Shown one piece after another: positions 38,682-47,700 of a stretch of 64,000 nt of DNA. The first letter of the stretch is position 1. The number at the start of each line of letters is the position of its first letter. Under the pieces are notes generated by a model. It was given only the letters and a program-made list of their open reading frames with translations, was not told the origin of the DNA and made no database searches. The DNA comes from CAWJHE01 sp963842455 (GTDB lineage: Bacteria; Chloroflexota; Anaerolineae; Anaerolineales; UBA4823): assembly GCA_963842455.1 (NCBI GenBank), contig CAWJHE010000011.1:62001-126000 (forward strand). The letters are read 5' to 3'. Both the position numbers and the translations under genes were made by a program.

Positions 38682-41072
38682 TTAAGCTTTGTAAACTTTT
38701 ACGCGAGTGGGGTTAAATACCGCCTGACCACATAATGACTCGCTTGAAAAACTCATCAATTGACCTGCGTTAACCCCCACCACCATCTGTTCTGGTGTAT
38801 TCCGCCCCCATTTAACCTGGGTTAAATGACCTTGCCCCGGAGGAATGAAAACCACATTAGGCCAGATACCTTCATACAACCTGATAGCAAGTTTTGCACG
38901 TCCTTTTTCAGATTCCACCCAAACCCAATCTCCTTGATGCAAGCTCAATCTTTCTGCAGCTTTCGGATTCATCTCAACCCAGCTATCCCACTTCATATAG
39001 GTTTGTAAGCCATAGCATTCTTGCAGGGTAGGAATAATTCCATGCCAGTTTTGACTGTGAGTTATTAAAGGCTGTGTGACCATCAAGAATGGATATTCAT
39101 CGAATGCTTGCACATCATCGGCCAGATCTGGAGGTAACACAAATTGAGGCAAGCAATCCTGATCGCCGGGATGATCCAGTATCGCGGATAATTCTCTCGA
39201 AAAGAAATCGAAGCGACCATCCTTTGGTGCATGCAGTCGATCCCTGCCAACAACCTGAGCCCAGGCTGGACTTCCCGGTTGGGCATTAAAATAAATCAAT
39301 TCTGACCAGTTACCATTGGCAACAAATTTATCCCAATCCATATCAATCGCCGCCAGACGATCCTGGATCAACTCGTAGGTATCGTTCCAGGGTAAGGCTT
39401 GGGCGCATGCTCCACCGATTCGATGGGCCAATTCAAGGATCACATCCGCAGGATTTCGTGTATCGTAAACTGGCTGAACAACCGGACGACGCAAGGAAAC
39501 ACCAGCATAACCAGTTCCTTCCAAATAATCATCCCCCCAGACTTCCAGGAAAGTGCTGGCAGGCAATATCAAATCTGAATGCAGCGCGCTTTCGTCCATT
39601 ACAGAAGAAAAGCTAACCACCAACGGCGTTTTCATCAGGGCCTGTACCATTTTTCCATCGCCAGGGAAATCATAGACTGGGTTGGCGTTGATCAAGAAAA
39701 GAGCATTCAACGCATAAGGGTATGCGGAGAGAATAGAATGAGGGATTTCCTGGTAAGCGGATATAGCCAATGGGAAACGTTGGCTGCCTGCGCCGTCCAA
39801 CCTGGGTTTATTGAAACTATCGATAATACCAGGCTCCAAATCAAATTCAGGCCAATCTGCTGCCGGTGGGAAGCGTTGGACCAACACCCCACCCGCACAA
39901 TCGATTGAGCCAACCAGGGCATTCAAGCAGTGGATCGCCATGGCGGTATACAGACTATTTCCACTGTTCAATTCTCCATATTCATTTGGCAGCACAGCAA
40001 CTGCAGGACGGTTGGTAGCAAATTCTCCTGCCAGACGGGCGATTGTCTCGGTAGCAATACCGGTGATTAATGACGTGCGCTCAAGAGTGTACTTCTCAAG
40101 CACAAGGCTTTTAAATCCTTTGTGCACGTTTCCGTCTTGATCTTCAAAATCATCAAAACCAAAGGTGAAATCGCGCACGAAATCCTTATCATAAAGATCA
40201 CTATTAATGATCACATTCGCCATACCCATTGCCAATGCTGCATAGGTGGCAGGGCGAATAGGAATCCATTCATCGGCTTTCAAGCCAGTCAATGACAAAC
40301 GAGGGTGCACTGATACCAATTTTCCACGTTGTGGTCGCCCGCGGCGCATAAAAGCCACCGAACCCAGGTGCCCAATCACATTTCTGCTCGATTCCAGTAA
40401 ATTCCCCCCGAAGGTCATCACATAATTGGCATTATTGATATCATATACCGGTAGGCCATTGATCCCTTGGGTCAGGAACATGGTTTGGCGCACTACTTGC
40501 TCTGCCAGGCTGGAGTTGGAAATTAAGTTCGGCGAACCAAATGCTTTCATAAATTGCTGCAACAATCCTCGCATCTGACCACGTGTTTCTCCATGCACAA
40601 CAGCGAGGGTGTGGGCCCTTCCAGTTGAGCGTAACTCCTTCAATTGTTCAGCCAGATACGTAAGCGCTTCTTCCCAAGAAATCTCTTCCCATTCTCCTGA
40701 GCCGCGTTGTCCTTTCTGTCTTCTGGGTCGCTGGATACGTTCTGGGCTGTACAGAATTTCGAGTGAAGATTGCCCGCGCAGGCAGCACACGCCCTGGTTC
40801 AAAGGATGCAAGGGATCACCTTCTACCTTGACCGCTTTCCCATACACCACACGCACTTCAAGACCGCAACCTGATGGACATAAAGCACAGGTTGTTTTTA
40901 CAATTTCTTCTGGCAAAGGCGTAGATGCAATAGCCTGTTGGCTGGTTTGCACCGGATCGAGCAGTTTATCAATTGAAAGAGCTGTTGCTCCAACCACCGT
41001 TGCAGCGGCGCCTAATTTCAAAAAATCTCTTCGGTTTACAGATGAAGGTAGTTTTTCATTCGCATTATTCAT
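38682..41072 (-). CDS. QrcB-like molybdopterin-oxidoreductase-family protein lacking the metal ligand
   Basis: The 796-residue protein has a Tat signal (NRRDFLKLG) and an N-terminal 4Fe-4S motif (CALCPSGC with a later Cys in VCCLRGQ), then the full DMSO-reductase fold. Where the sulfur reductase at 6.9 kb reads GSPN...SLC (Mo-ligand Cys), this protein reads GSPN...SLA, so no Cys, Sec or Ser ligand is present. Loss of the cofactor site is a known trait of QrcB and ActB, which work as electron conduits. I choose the ATG at 41072; several upstream ATGs exist. Confidence 0.85.
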   Translation of the reverse strand: MNNANEKLPSSVNRRDFLKLGAAATVVGATALSIDKLLDPVQTSQQAIASTPLPEEIVKTTCALCPSGCGLEVRVVYGKAVKVEGDPLHPLNQGVCCLRGQSSLEILYSPERIQRPRRQKGQRGSGEWEEISWEEALTYLAEQLKELRSTGRAHTLAVVHGETRGQMRGLLQQFMKAFGSPNLISNSSLAEQVVRQTMFLTQGINGLPVYDINNANYVMTFGGNLLESSRNVIGHLGSVAFMRRGRPQRGKLVSVHPRLSLTGLKADEWIPIRPATYAALAMGMANVIINSDLYDKDFVRDFTFGFDDFEDQDGNVHKGFKSLVLEKYTLERTSLITGIATETIARLAGEFATNRPAVAVLPNEYGELNSGNSLYTAMAIHCLNALVGSIDCAGGVLVQRFPPAADWPEFDLEPGIIDSFNKPRLDGAGSQRFPLAISAYQEIPHSILSAYPYALNALFLINANPVYDFPGDGKMVQALMKTPLVVSFSSVMDESALHSDLILPASTFLEVWGDDYLEGTGYAGVSLRRPVVQPVYDTRNPADVILELAHRIGGACAQALPWNDTYELIQDRLAAIDMDWDKFVANGNWSELIYFNAQPGSPAWAQVVGRDRLHAPKDGRFDFFSRELSAILDHPGDQDCLPQFVLPPDLADDVQAFDEYPFLMVTQPLITHSQNWHGIIPTLQECYGLQTYMKWDSWVEMNPKAAERLSLHQGDWVWVESEKGRAKLAIRLYEGIWPNVVFIPPGQGHLTQVKWGRNTPEQMVVGVNAGQLMSFSSESLCGQAVFNPTRVKVYKA

Positions 41073-41139
41073 AATCATCATCACCATGATTTCTGCTAGT
41101 ATCAATAACTGATAAGTACTTATTCAATAAACCGCTTAC

Positions 41140-41517
41140 TCAATTACCTTCGTAAGCAAACAAAAAAGGAAATAAATCCTCGGAAGCCGGGATTTCTATC
41201 ATCAATGGATCGGCAGGGGCAAACGGAGGCAAAGGAGCAATAAATTGATCGGGATCCACTTCAAGATTGACACCTAGAATATCCAGGGACTCCAACAAGC
41301 TTGGAACATAACCGGGTTTCTCACTACCAACCCAGGCTTGTCCACGCGGCCCCCTGGGTCCGCCCCCAGATGGACTGATATGGCAACTGGAACAAGGTTC
41401 TCCTACTTGTGCAGAATATTCAGGCAATGCTTGAGCGTTGTGGGTTGATAAATTTGCTAAAACAAAAATCACAAATAAACCGATCACAAGAAAAACAACT
41501 GGAATGAAGCGCTTCAT
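41140..41517 (-). CDS. Monoheme cytochrome c-like periplasmic protein
   Basis: The 125-residue protein has a signal/anchor (about residues 4-25) and one heme motif CSSCH near residue 43, followed by a Gly/Pro-rich stretch. The start at 41517 has AAGGAGG upstream. It is not assigned to a known family. Lying between the Rieske and QrcB-like genes, it probably carries electrons on the periplasmic face. Confidence 0.75.
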   Translation of the reverse strand: MKRFIPVVFLVIGLFVIFVLANLSTHNAQALPEYSAQVGEPCSSCHISPSGGGPRGPRGQAWVGSEKPGYVPSLLESLDILGVNLEVDPDQFIAPLPPFAPADPLMIEIPASEDLFPFLFAYEGN

Positions 41518-41527
41518 CCATACCTCC

Positions 41528-41980
41528 TTAAACAACATCTCCAACAATCACTTTATCTGCTTCCACACGGGTAGAAAATTGTTCCAAAGGAACGGGAGGC
41601 GGACCAGCTAAGACCTCTCCAAACTGGTCAAAACGTCCATCATGACAAGGACAATAGAATTCCAATTGATTTGCCTGCCACTCCACAATGCAACCAAGAT
41701 GAGTACAAATCAAAGAAAAAGCCTTGATGCTCTCATTGGTTCTCAGGACAATCGTAGGATTGCCTCCGTACACAATCTGTTTATAGCCACCGACAGGTAA
41801 TTCTGACAAAGGGATTTCCACAGGCTGAGCTTCTTGCACAGAGCTTTCGGCCGGAAAGAGTTTTGATTGAACATATGTGCCCGCCCAGGCTACACCCACT
41901 GCTGCCAATCCAAGTTGAATAAATTCACGCCTGGTTTCAAAAACAGATCTTTTGGGAGTAATCTTTTCATTTTCGCTCAT
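41528..41980 (-). CDS. Rieske 2Fe-2S protein
   Basis: The 150-residue protein has a twin-Arg anchor (TRREFIQLG) and the two Rieske boxes CTHLGC and CPCHDG, both complete, including the disulfide Cys. Rieske proteins usually oxidise quinol in cytochrome bc complexes; no cytochrome b of that type lies here. Its place between a DsrJ-like cytochrome and a second cytochrome suggests it is a subunit or partner of the DsrMK/Qrc-like machine. Confidence 0.9.
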   Translation of the reverse strand: MSENEKITPKRSVFETRREFIQLGLAAVGVAWAGTYVQSKLFPAESSVQEAQPVEIPLSELPVGGYKQIVYGGNPTIVLRTNESIKAFSLICTHLGCIVEWQANQLEFYCPCHDGRFDQFGEVLAGPPPVPLEQFSTRVEADKVIVGDVV

Positions 41981-42004
41981 AATCAATTTCCAAAATCCTT
42001 AGAC

Positions 42005-42304
42005 TTAGGGTAAAACAATATCTTGAACACCAACATATTGATGGCAATTATTACAGGACGTCTCAGGATCGTGACAATACAAGCAATCCGCTTTTTCCAA
42101 ATCGCCCCGATTGACAATATCCATATGGTGCGTTTGCCACCAATAAAGCGGGTTGTGGGTTTCAGGGGCAGAAAAACGTGGATCCAATTGAACAGCTAAA
42201 GGACCATTGCCATCTTTGACAGGTTTTTCAACCACCTTTGGATAATAAATCCCTGTCATGACCATCAGGAACAAAACTAAGATCAACAAAACAACTTTTC
42301 GCAT
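42005..42304 (-). CDS. dsrJ: DsrJ-like diheme cytochrome c
   Basis: The 99-residue protein has an N-terminal membrane anchor and two heme motifs, CLYCH and CNNCH, separated by five residues. Canonical DsrJ has three hemes, so this is a shorter relative or an analogue. Its position just after dsrK matches dsrMKJ order. It starts at 42304 (MRKVVLL); longer starts are less likely. The symbol rests on position and size. Confidence 0.6.
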   Translation of the reverse strand: MRKVVLLILVLFLMVMTGIYYPKVVEKPVKDGNGPLAVQLDPRFSAPETHNPLYWWQTHHMDIVNRGDLEKADCLYCHDPETSCNNCHQYVGVQDIVLP

Positions 42305-42361
42305 ACATGTTCTCCGTATGATTGCAGAATCAACCAACATTCATAAGTAGGTCAGGCTGCA

Positions 42362-43810
42362 CTAATACTTCAGGGAATTGGTCAGCAACTGAAGTACACC
42401 ACCTACCTGTACCGGAACATCCCAATAATGCATTGATTCAGGGAGCTGAGCTTTACAGATGGCACAAATTGTAGCCAGGTAATTTGCCCCAGTATGTTTT
42501 ACGGCCAAGGCGCGTGGTTTTCCGCCTGCCATACGAATAGGCATAACTTCATCGGTCAATAAACCACCGCCTGCTCCACAACAATAGGTTTTTTCTCGGA
42601 TCGTATCCGCAGGCATCTCCACGAAACGATTGCAGCAAGCACGAATGATTTCCCGAGGTTCCTCTAACAACTGTCCTGCTCTGGCAGGGTTACAGGGGTC
42701 ATGATAAGTGATCAACAAGTCATCATTGGCGCTTTTGTCAATCCGTCCATCGAAAGCACCTTTTCGCATCATTTCGACGACAAACTGGCTGATATGATAA
42801 GGATATGGCGGGTCAAAATCATCCATGGACCCGCTCAGTGTTGGGGTAAAGATTCCTGCTCGCCATGCATGCCCACATTCACCCCACATGACTGTTTTCA
42901 CCTTCAACATTCGAGCAGCATCCAAAATGCGATGGTTGACCTTTTTCATGTTGTCGTAATTCAGGAAAAGACCAAAATTACCACCCTCATCACAATAAGT
43001 GCTTGTCGTCCAGGAAATACCCAAGTAGTGAAAAAGCTTACCGTAAGCTATCATCGTATCTGTATTGGCAAAATTATCTGCAGAAGGTGGCACCAATAAA
43101 ATATCTGCTCCTTCCATATCCACTGGGAAACGAATTGGCATACCTGTCTCTTCCAACATCTCATCTTCCAAGAATTCACAGTTGTCCTTCCAGGCTAAAG
43201 GTGGGATGCCAAGATTGTTGCCTGTCTCGTAAACTTTTGCCACAACCTCAGTGACATACTTGGTCGATACCCCAATATGCGCCATAATTTCCCTGGCAGC
43301 CATGGTGATTTCTGCCGTATCAATGCCGTAAGGGCAGAAAACTGAACAACGGCGACATTCTGAACACTGGTAAAAATAGGTGTACCATTTTTCCAGCATC
43401 TCTTCATCAAAATCAGCAGCCCCATTTAGATCAGGAAACAATTTTCCCCCAGGTGTAAAATAGCGCCGGTATACGGAACGCATTAACTCAGCTCGGGCAA
43501 CGGGGAAATTCTGTGGATCGCCTGTGCCCAGATAGAACTGGCATTTATCGGTACAGGCGCCACAACGGACACAAATATCCATGTAGACCCTGAGCGCCTG
43601 GTTTTTCTCAAGTAATTCGCCAAATTTGGCGATAGCCTTTTCTTGCCAATCGGGTACTCGCTGGTGCACCAGGCCAATTTGAGAAGTATCTTTTTCCTTA
43701 CTCGGCCAGCAGCGCACCTTTTCGGTTGCATGCTCACGAATTTCTGGAGGCAAAAGAATTCCATTCTTTGCCGGGTCTTTAATAATCGGAGTCTCGTCAA
43801 ACTTTGCCAT
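42362..43810 (-). CDS. dsrK: DsrK, HdrD-like catalytic subunit of the Dsr membrane complex
   Basis: The 482-residue protein has two 4Fe-4S motifs (CVRCGACTDKC and CSECRRCSVFCP), and CCG domains with YHDPCNPARAG...YCCGAGGG for the noncubane cluster. DsrK reduces the DsrC trisulfide made by DsrAB on the cytoplasmic face, using electrons from DsrM. It follows dsrM by 30 nt. Confidence 0.9.
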   Translation of the reverse strand: MAKFDETPIIKDPAKNGILLPPEIREHATEKVRCWPSKEKDTSQIGLVHQRVPDWQEKAIAKFGELLEKNQALRVYMDICVRCGACTDKCQFYLGTGDPQNFPVARAELMRSVYRRYFTPGGKLFPDLNGAADFDEEMLEKWYTYFYQCSECRRCSVFCPYGIDTAEITMAAREIMAHIGVSTKYVTEVVAKVYETGNNLGIPPLAWKDNCEFLEDEMLEETGMPIRFPVDMEGADILLVPPSADNFANTDTMIAYGKLFHYLGISWTTSTYCDEGGNFGLFLNYDNMKKVNHRILDAARMLKVKTVMWGECGHAWRAGIFTPTLSGSMDDFDPPYPYHISQFVVEMMRKGAFDGRIDKSANDDLLITYHDPCNPARAGQLLEEPREIIRACCNRFVEMPADTIREKTYCCGAGGGLLTDEVMPIRMAGGKPRALAVKHTGANYLATICAICKAQLPESMHYWDVPVQVGGVLQLLTNSLKY

Positions 43811-43840
43811 TCGTTCCTCGGATTTTCGTTTTTCGATAAG

Positions 43841-44635
43841 TTATTTTTTAGCAGCTTCGGAATTTGGTGAAGTAGCCGTCTTTGCGCCCGGGTTCGGATC
43901 CCAAGGGTTTACATAGCGTTTCCCCTTTTTCTGTATTTCATAGAGCTGTGTATGGGATGGAGTGAGGAACACACCGCCCGCATGTAATAATTTGCTAAAC
44001 GGGAAATAAATCATCAATCCGACTACAAACAAGAAATGCACAAGAAAGAGAGGGTGTTTAGGTGGTGCAACTGGCTGCAATGTCATTAAACCGAGTAAAA
44101 ATGCCTTGACATCGACCAGGTAAGCATGCGCCCAATAACTCATTAATATGCCTGTGCCGGCAATCAGACCAAGTAGCCCCAAGGCAAAAAAGTCGGGCAA
44201 GGTGGAAATATACAAAGTTCGTCTTAAAGCCATCCGGCGCCAAAATAGATAGATAGCCGCGATCCCAAAGATATATCCAAACAACAATGCCACAGTTTCC
44301 ATAGATAAAACCAGTCCAGGTACAGGATAAGTAAAGTATCTCAGATGGCGGAACAGGATCGCTGCAAGCGCAAAATGAAATATCCATGCTCCTGCCCACA
44401 GGAATTTGTCCGCTTTGAACAGGTTGGGGAAAAGAAGAACATCTCCAATAATACGCGCCACAACCCCTGTTTCGGTTTCCGGAGCAGGGGTTACCACCTC
44501 TGGCCAGGGCATCGGTGTCCGAAAATAACCATAAAGCTTGGTGAATAAACCAAACACAAAGACAAAGGCAGCAAAATAAGCAAGCCCAATAATGACAAGT
44601 GAGGTAAGGGTCCAAAGAAGGTTCGCAGCGTCCAT
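43841..44635 (-). CDS. dsrM: DsrM, NarI-like diheme cytochrome b
   Basis: The 264-residue protein has about five membrane helices, with His pairs in FHFALAAILFRHLRYF and in VHFLFVVGLMIYFPFSKLLH as heme b ligands. It oxidises menaquinol and passes electrons to DsrK. The C-terminal tail is charged. Confidence 0.88.
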   Translation of the reverse strand: MDAANLLWTLTSLVIIGLAYFAAFVFVFGLFTKLYGYFRTPMPWPEVVTPAPETETGVVARIIGDVLLFPNLFKADKFLWAGAWIFHFALAAILFRHLRYFTYPVPGLVLSMETVALLFGYIFGIAAIYLFWRRMALRRTLYISTLPDFFALGLLGLIAGTGILMSYWAHAYLVDVKAFLLGLMTLQPVAPPKHPLFLVHFLFVVGLMIYFPFSKLLHAGGVFLTPSHTQLYEIQKKGKRYVNPWDPNPGAKTATSPNSEAAKK

Positions 44636-44666
44636 AGCACCTCAAAAATCGCTAAAGATTTGCACT

Positions 44667-44753
44667 AAAAAAATTTGCAAGAGAAAGGAGCGGGAATCAT
44701 AGCGCTGAGCGGTACTTACGTACCCCTTTCGAACTAGAGGAAACACCGCTCCT
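44667..44753 (-). terminator. Weak terminator or processing hairpin between dsrC and dsrM
   Basis: AGGAGCGG (44686-44693) pairs with CCGCTCCT (44746-44753), enclosing a second hairpin GGTAC/GTACC (44711-44724). In minus-strand RNA a U7 run follows 12 nt later. It may partly separate the high-demand dsrABDC from the membrane-complex genes. Confidence 0.45.
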
Positions 44754-44790
44754 CTTCTTAGTAGAACAAAAAGATTAAGCGTGCCTTTGA

Positions 44791-45108
44791 CTAGACACAA
44801 CCGGTCGGTTTAGGCAATCCTGCTATTTTGCAGGCCCCTTTTGCTGGTCCGCTTGGGAATAGTTCATAAATGTACTTCAAGTCGAAACCAGTCTCTTTGC
44901 AGAGCTTACGGATCATGGGGGCAATCCCAAATTGTTGATAGTAATTACGCAAGTAGTTGACCACTTTCCAATGATCTTCTGTTAGCGTATCCACTTCTTC
45001 TAATTTGGCGATCGCCACTGCCAGTTCTTCACTCCAGGTATCCGGTTCTTGGATGAAACCATCTTCATCAACATCAATCTGTGTGTCACCTAAATCCAAT
45101 ATTGGCAT
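44791..45108 (-). CDS. dsrC: DsrC, sulfur-carrier partner of DsrAB
   Basis: The 105-residue protein ends CKIAGLPKPTGCV, with both redox Cys of true DsrC; TusE-type relatives lack the upstream one. Sulfite sulfur is handed to these Cys by DsrAB as a trisulfide, which DsrMK then reduces. It follows dsrD by 23 nt. Confidence 0.95.
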   Translation of the reverse strand: MPILDLGDTQIDVDEDGFIQEPDTWSEELAVAIAKLEEVDTLTEDHWKVVNYLRNYYQQFGIAPMIRKLCKETGFDLKYIYELFPSGPAKGACKIAGLPKPTGCV

Positions 45109-45131
45109 AAGTACCTCCGATAAAAATTTTT

Positions 45132-45347
45132 TTAGGATTCTTCCAGCAATTTGATAAATGTTGCGCCGCCAAAAGAGGTAAACTCTAAGGTGCCTTCATT
45201 GACCATTTCAATCAAGACTTTCTTCGCGATCCGGTTTTCTAGTTCCAAACCGCTGGCAACATCCCTGCTGGTTAACATCTTGTTTTTTTTCTTGAAGAAC
45301 TCCACAATCTGTTGCTTGAGTTCTTCGTAATTCTCTTCAGACATCAT
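45132..45347 (-). CDS. dsrD: DsrD, winged-helix activator of DsrAB
   Basis: The 71-residue winged-helix protein (TSRDVASGLELENRIAKKVL core) has the size of DsrD. DsrD is an allosteric activator of DsrAB and is typical of organisms running the pathway reductively, so its presence argues for sulfite reduction. Two ATG codons (45347, 45344) follow one AAAGGAG. Confidence 0.88.
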   Translation of the reverse strand: MMSEENYEELKQQIVEFFKKKNKMLTSRDVASGLELENRIAKKVLIEMVNEGTLEFTSFGGATFIKLLEES

Positions 45348-45356
45348 GTCACTCCT

Positions 45357-46418
45357 TTACCACTTGAAGGTTGGTGTGGAGCGAAAAGTCTCTGGCGCCA
45401 GGGTGAAATCATCAATTAATTGAACTGAGAACGGGATTCCGGTGACGTCAAAGAAACGTTCCCATCCAATTCGATCGATCCACTCACCCATTCGCTCGTG
45501 TTTGTGTGCATGCTTCGCCCAGGTTTCGACGATATTACGAACTGCATCGGTGACTTCTGGCCAACGTGGGGGGTTATTGGGTAAGAATGGTATGGCCAGG
45601 CGAGAGAATTTTGGTGGCGTGCGTGCGCTTGAGATCTTTCCACCCACCCAAATGGAGATGCCATCGCCCACTGGGTCAGCCAGCGGCATACCCGGGCACA
45701 TGGTATAGCAGTTGCCGCAATACATGCACTTGTCTTCGTTAACGATCAAGGTCTTGTTCTTGGGGTCAGGACGGATCGCTCCAGTCGGGCAGGCTGCAAT
45801 CACATTGGGAATTTCGCACTTTGCCCGCACAATATCATGATCAATGTGAGGCGGTTTTCGATGAATTCCCAGGATAGCAATATCTGAGCAATGCACAGCG
45901 CCGCACATATTCAAACAGCAAGCCAGAGAAATGCGGCAATAAGCCGGTAATTTCATATCCTCAAAATACTCGAACAGATCGTCCATAACGGCTTTGACAA
46001 TCCCAGATGCATCCGTTGCAGGTGTGTGGCAGTGGATCCAACCCTGGGTGTGCACCGGGTTGCTGATGGCATGTCCAGTCCCACCGACAGGAAAGCCTTT
46101 GTCCTTCAGATGTGCAAGCAGTGGTTCGACCAGGCTCTCGTCAGAAACCAGGAACTCAAGGTTGTGCCGGCTGGTAAAGCGCAGATGCCCTCCGCAATAC
46201 TTGTCAGCAATTTCACATACATCTCGGATCCAATCGGTGCTCACCAGGCGGCATGATCCAACTCGGACCGTATAGAGTACATCTCCAGATTCAGCTACGT
46301 GTTTGAGTAAACCTGGTTTGACGCGTTCGTGATATTTCCACTGGCCATAATTCTTCTCAATGACCGGCGGTAACATTTCACGGAAATATGGCGGGCCAAA
46401 ATCTGTTCTCGTGGCCAT
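45357..46418 (-). CDS. dsrB: Dissimilatory sulfite reductase beta subunit
   Basis: The 353-residue protein contains the siroheme-4Fe-4S motif region CRISLACCLNMCG and an inserted ferredoxin domain (CPTGAIRP, CMYCGNCYTMCPG). With DsrA it reduces sulfite six-electron-wise in the cytoplasm. Its start overlaps the dsrA stop by 1 nt. Confidence 0.96.
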   Translation of the reverse strand: MATRTDFGPPYFREMLPPVIEKNYGQWKYHERVKPGLLKHVAESGDVLYTVRVGSCRLVSTDWIRDVCEIADKYCGGHLRFTSRHNLEFLVSDESLVEPLLAHLKDKGFPVGGTGHAISNPVHTQGWIHCHTPATDASGIVKAVMDDLFEYFEDMKLPAYCRISLACCLNMCGAVHCSDIAILGIHRKPPHIDHDIVRAKCEIPNVIAACPTGAIRPDPKNKTLIVNEDKCMYCGNCYTMCPGMPLADPVGDGISIWVGGKISSARTPPKFSRLAIPFLPNNPPRWPEVTDAVRNIVETWAKHAHKHERMGEWIDRIGWERFFDVTGIPFSVQLIDDFTLAPETFRSTPTFKW

Positions 46419-47603
46419 TATTTCACCTCCTCAGGATCCCAGAAGTAGTATGGGTTAGCGCGGGGCGCCCGGATCATTTGTGCTGATGGCGGCAAATCCA
46501 TTGCTTTTAAGAATGCGCGCATTCCCAGGCGGTTAATTAACTCGCCTAATCGCTCTCGCATCTTTCCATTCTCATCCCACCATTCCCAGATCTTTTCGAC
46601 CAGTTCTTTGAATTCAGTGAAGGGGGGTTCCATCTTCATGAAAGGCACAATCACCCAGGATAGCATAGCGCCATGAACAATTGGCGCTTTACCACCGACC
46701 AGGATTGTGGCGCCTTTTTCTTTGCCGACTCGCAGGGCTTTAGGCATTAAATTGATGCAATGCATACACCGATTGCATTCAGCATTGTCAATCGTCAGCT
46801 TTTTAGCTTCAGCATTCCATCGCATGCAATTTGTTGGACACAGGTTGATAATTTCCTCCTGGATATCCATACCGTTCTCTGCATAGTGGGCTACTTCTTC
46901 TTCATCCATCTGGATATTGTCACGCCAGGTGCCAACCACGGAGATATCTGAACGCGGGATAGCTGCCACACAGTCGTTGGGGCAGCCTGAAATTTTGATT
47001 TTTGATTTATACGGGAACATCGGCCGGTGCAATTCATTCTGGAATTCCATCGTAACGTTATAGAGTAATTCCAGGGTATCGATACAGGCGTATTCACACC
47101 GTCCAGGTCCCAACACAACAGGAAGGTGTGCGCATATCGCTACCTGAGCCGCCTAAGTCGAAACCAATTTCAGCCAAATCATCGAAACAAGGCTGCAACG
47201 CATCCGTGGGGGCTCCCAGCAAAATAATATCGCCGGTAGCGCCATGCATATTGGTTAAACCACTGCCGTGCTTGTCCCAAACATCGCATAGCTGGCGAAG
47301 CTTTTCGGTATTGTAAAACCAACCGGATGGCATATTCACCCTAAGGGTGTGGAATTCCGCTACAGCCGGGAATTTTTCCGGCAGATCAGTATAGCGACCA
47401 ATGACACCACCGCCATAACCTCTGACACCGACAATGCCGCCATGCTTCCAATGCCCAATTTTGTCTTCATACGATTGTTCAAGCTGGTGTAACAAATCCT
47501 TTGCTGACTCTTTGTCCTCTGCAGCTCGCTTAATCTCAGTGACAAAGCTAGGCCAGGGTCCATCTTCCAATTGGTCAAGCAAGGGGGTTTTCGATTCTGA
47601 CAT
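46418..47603 (-). CDS. dsrA: Dissimilatory sulfite reductase alpha subunit (frame broken by one extra base)
   Basis: Two abutting frames are the two parts of one DsrA. The N-terminal part ends ...RTPSCCVGTWTV*, and the C-terminal part reads ...GPGRCEYACIDT onward. Removing one base of CCC at 47109-47111 (GGG on the coding strand) gives RTPSCCVGPGRCEYAC and a 394-residue protein. The four siroheme/4Fe-4S Cys (C-x5-C-x3-C region and GCPNDC) and the ferredoxin domain (CPTNC...CNRCMHC) are intact after repair. The break falls inside the cofactor motif. AAGGAGG precedes the ATG. Confidence 0.93.
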
Positions 47604-47637
47604 ATAGTACCTCCTTGGTATTTTCAGTATCGTGGAA

Positions 47638-47681
47638 GCAGGGGAAGCGATCGGCTTTTATAGTCAAACCACTTCCCCTGC
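47638..47681 (-). promoter_or_regulatory. Stem-loop between the YeiH-type gene and dsrA
   Basis: GCAGGGGAAG and CTTCCCCTGC pair perfectly over 10 bp about 35 nt upstream of dsrA. No U-run follows directly, so an mRNA processing or stability element is more likely than a full terminator. Sequence evidence only. Confidence 0.5.
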
Positions 47682-47700
47682 CTGATTCATCAAAGGTTTA

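Noticed and set aside
46418..47116. dsrA C-terminal half as an independent gene, or a programmed frameshift
   Set aside because: No start signal, the N- and C-halves fit one DsrA exactly, and the same homopolymer error pattern occurs in five unrelated genes.
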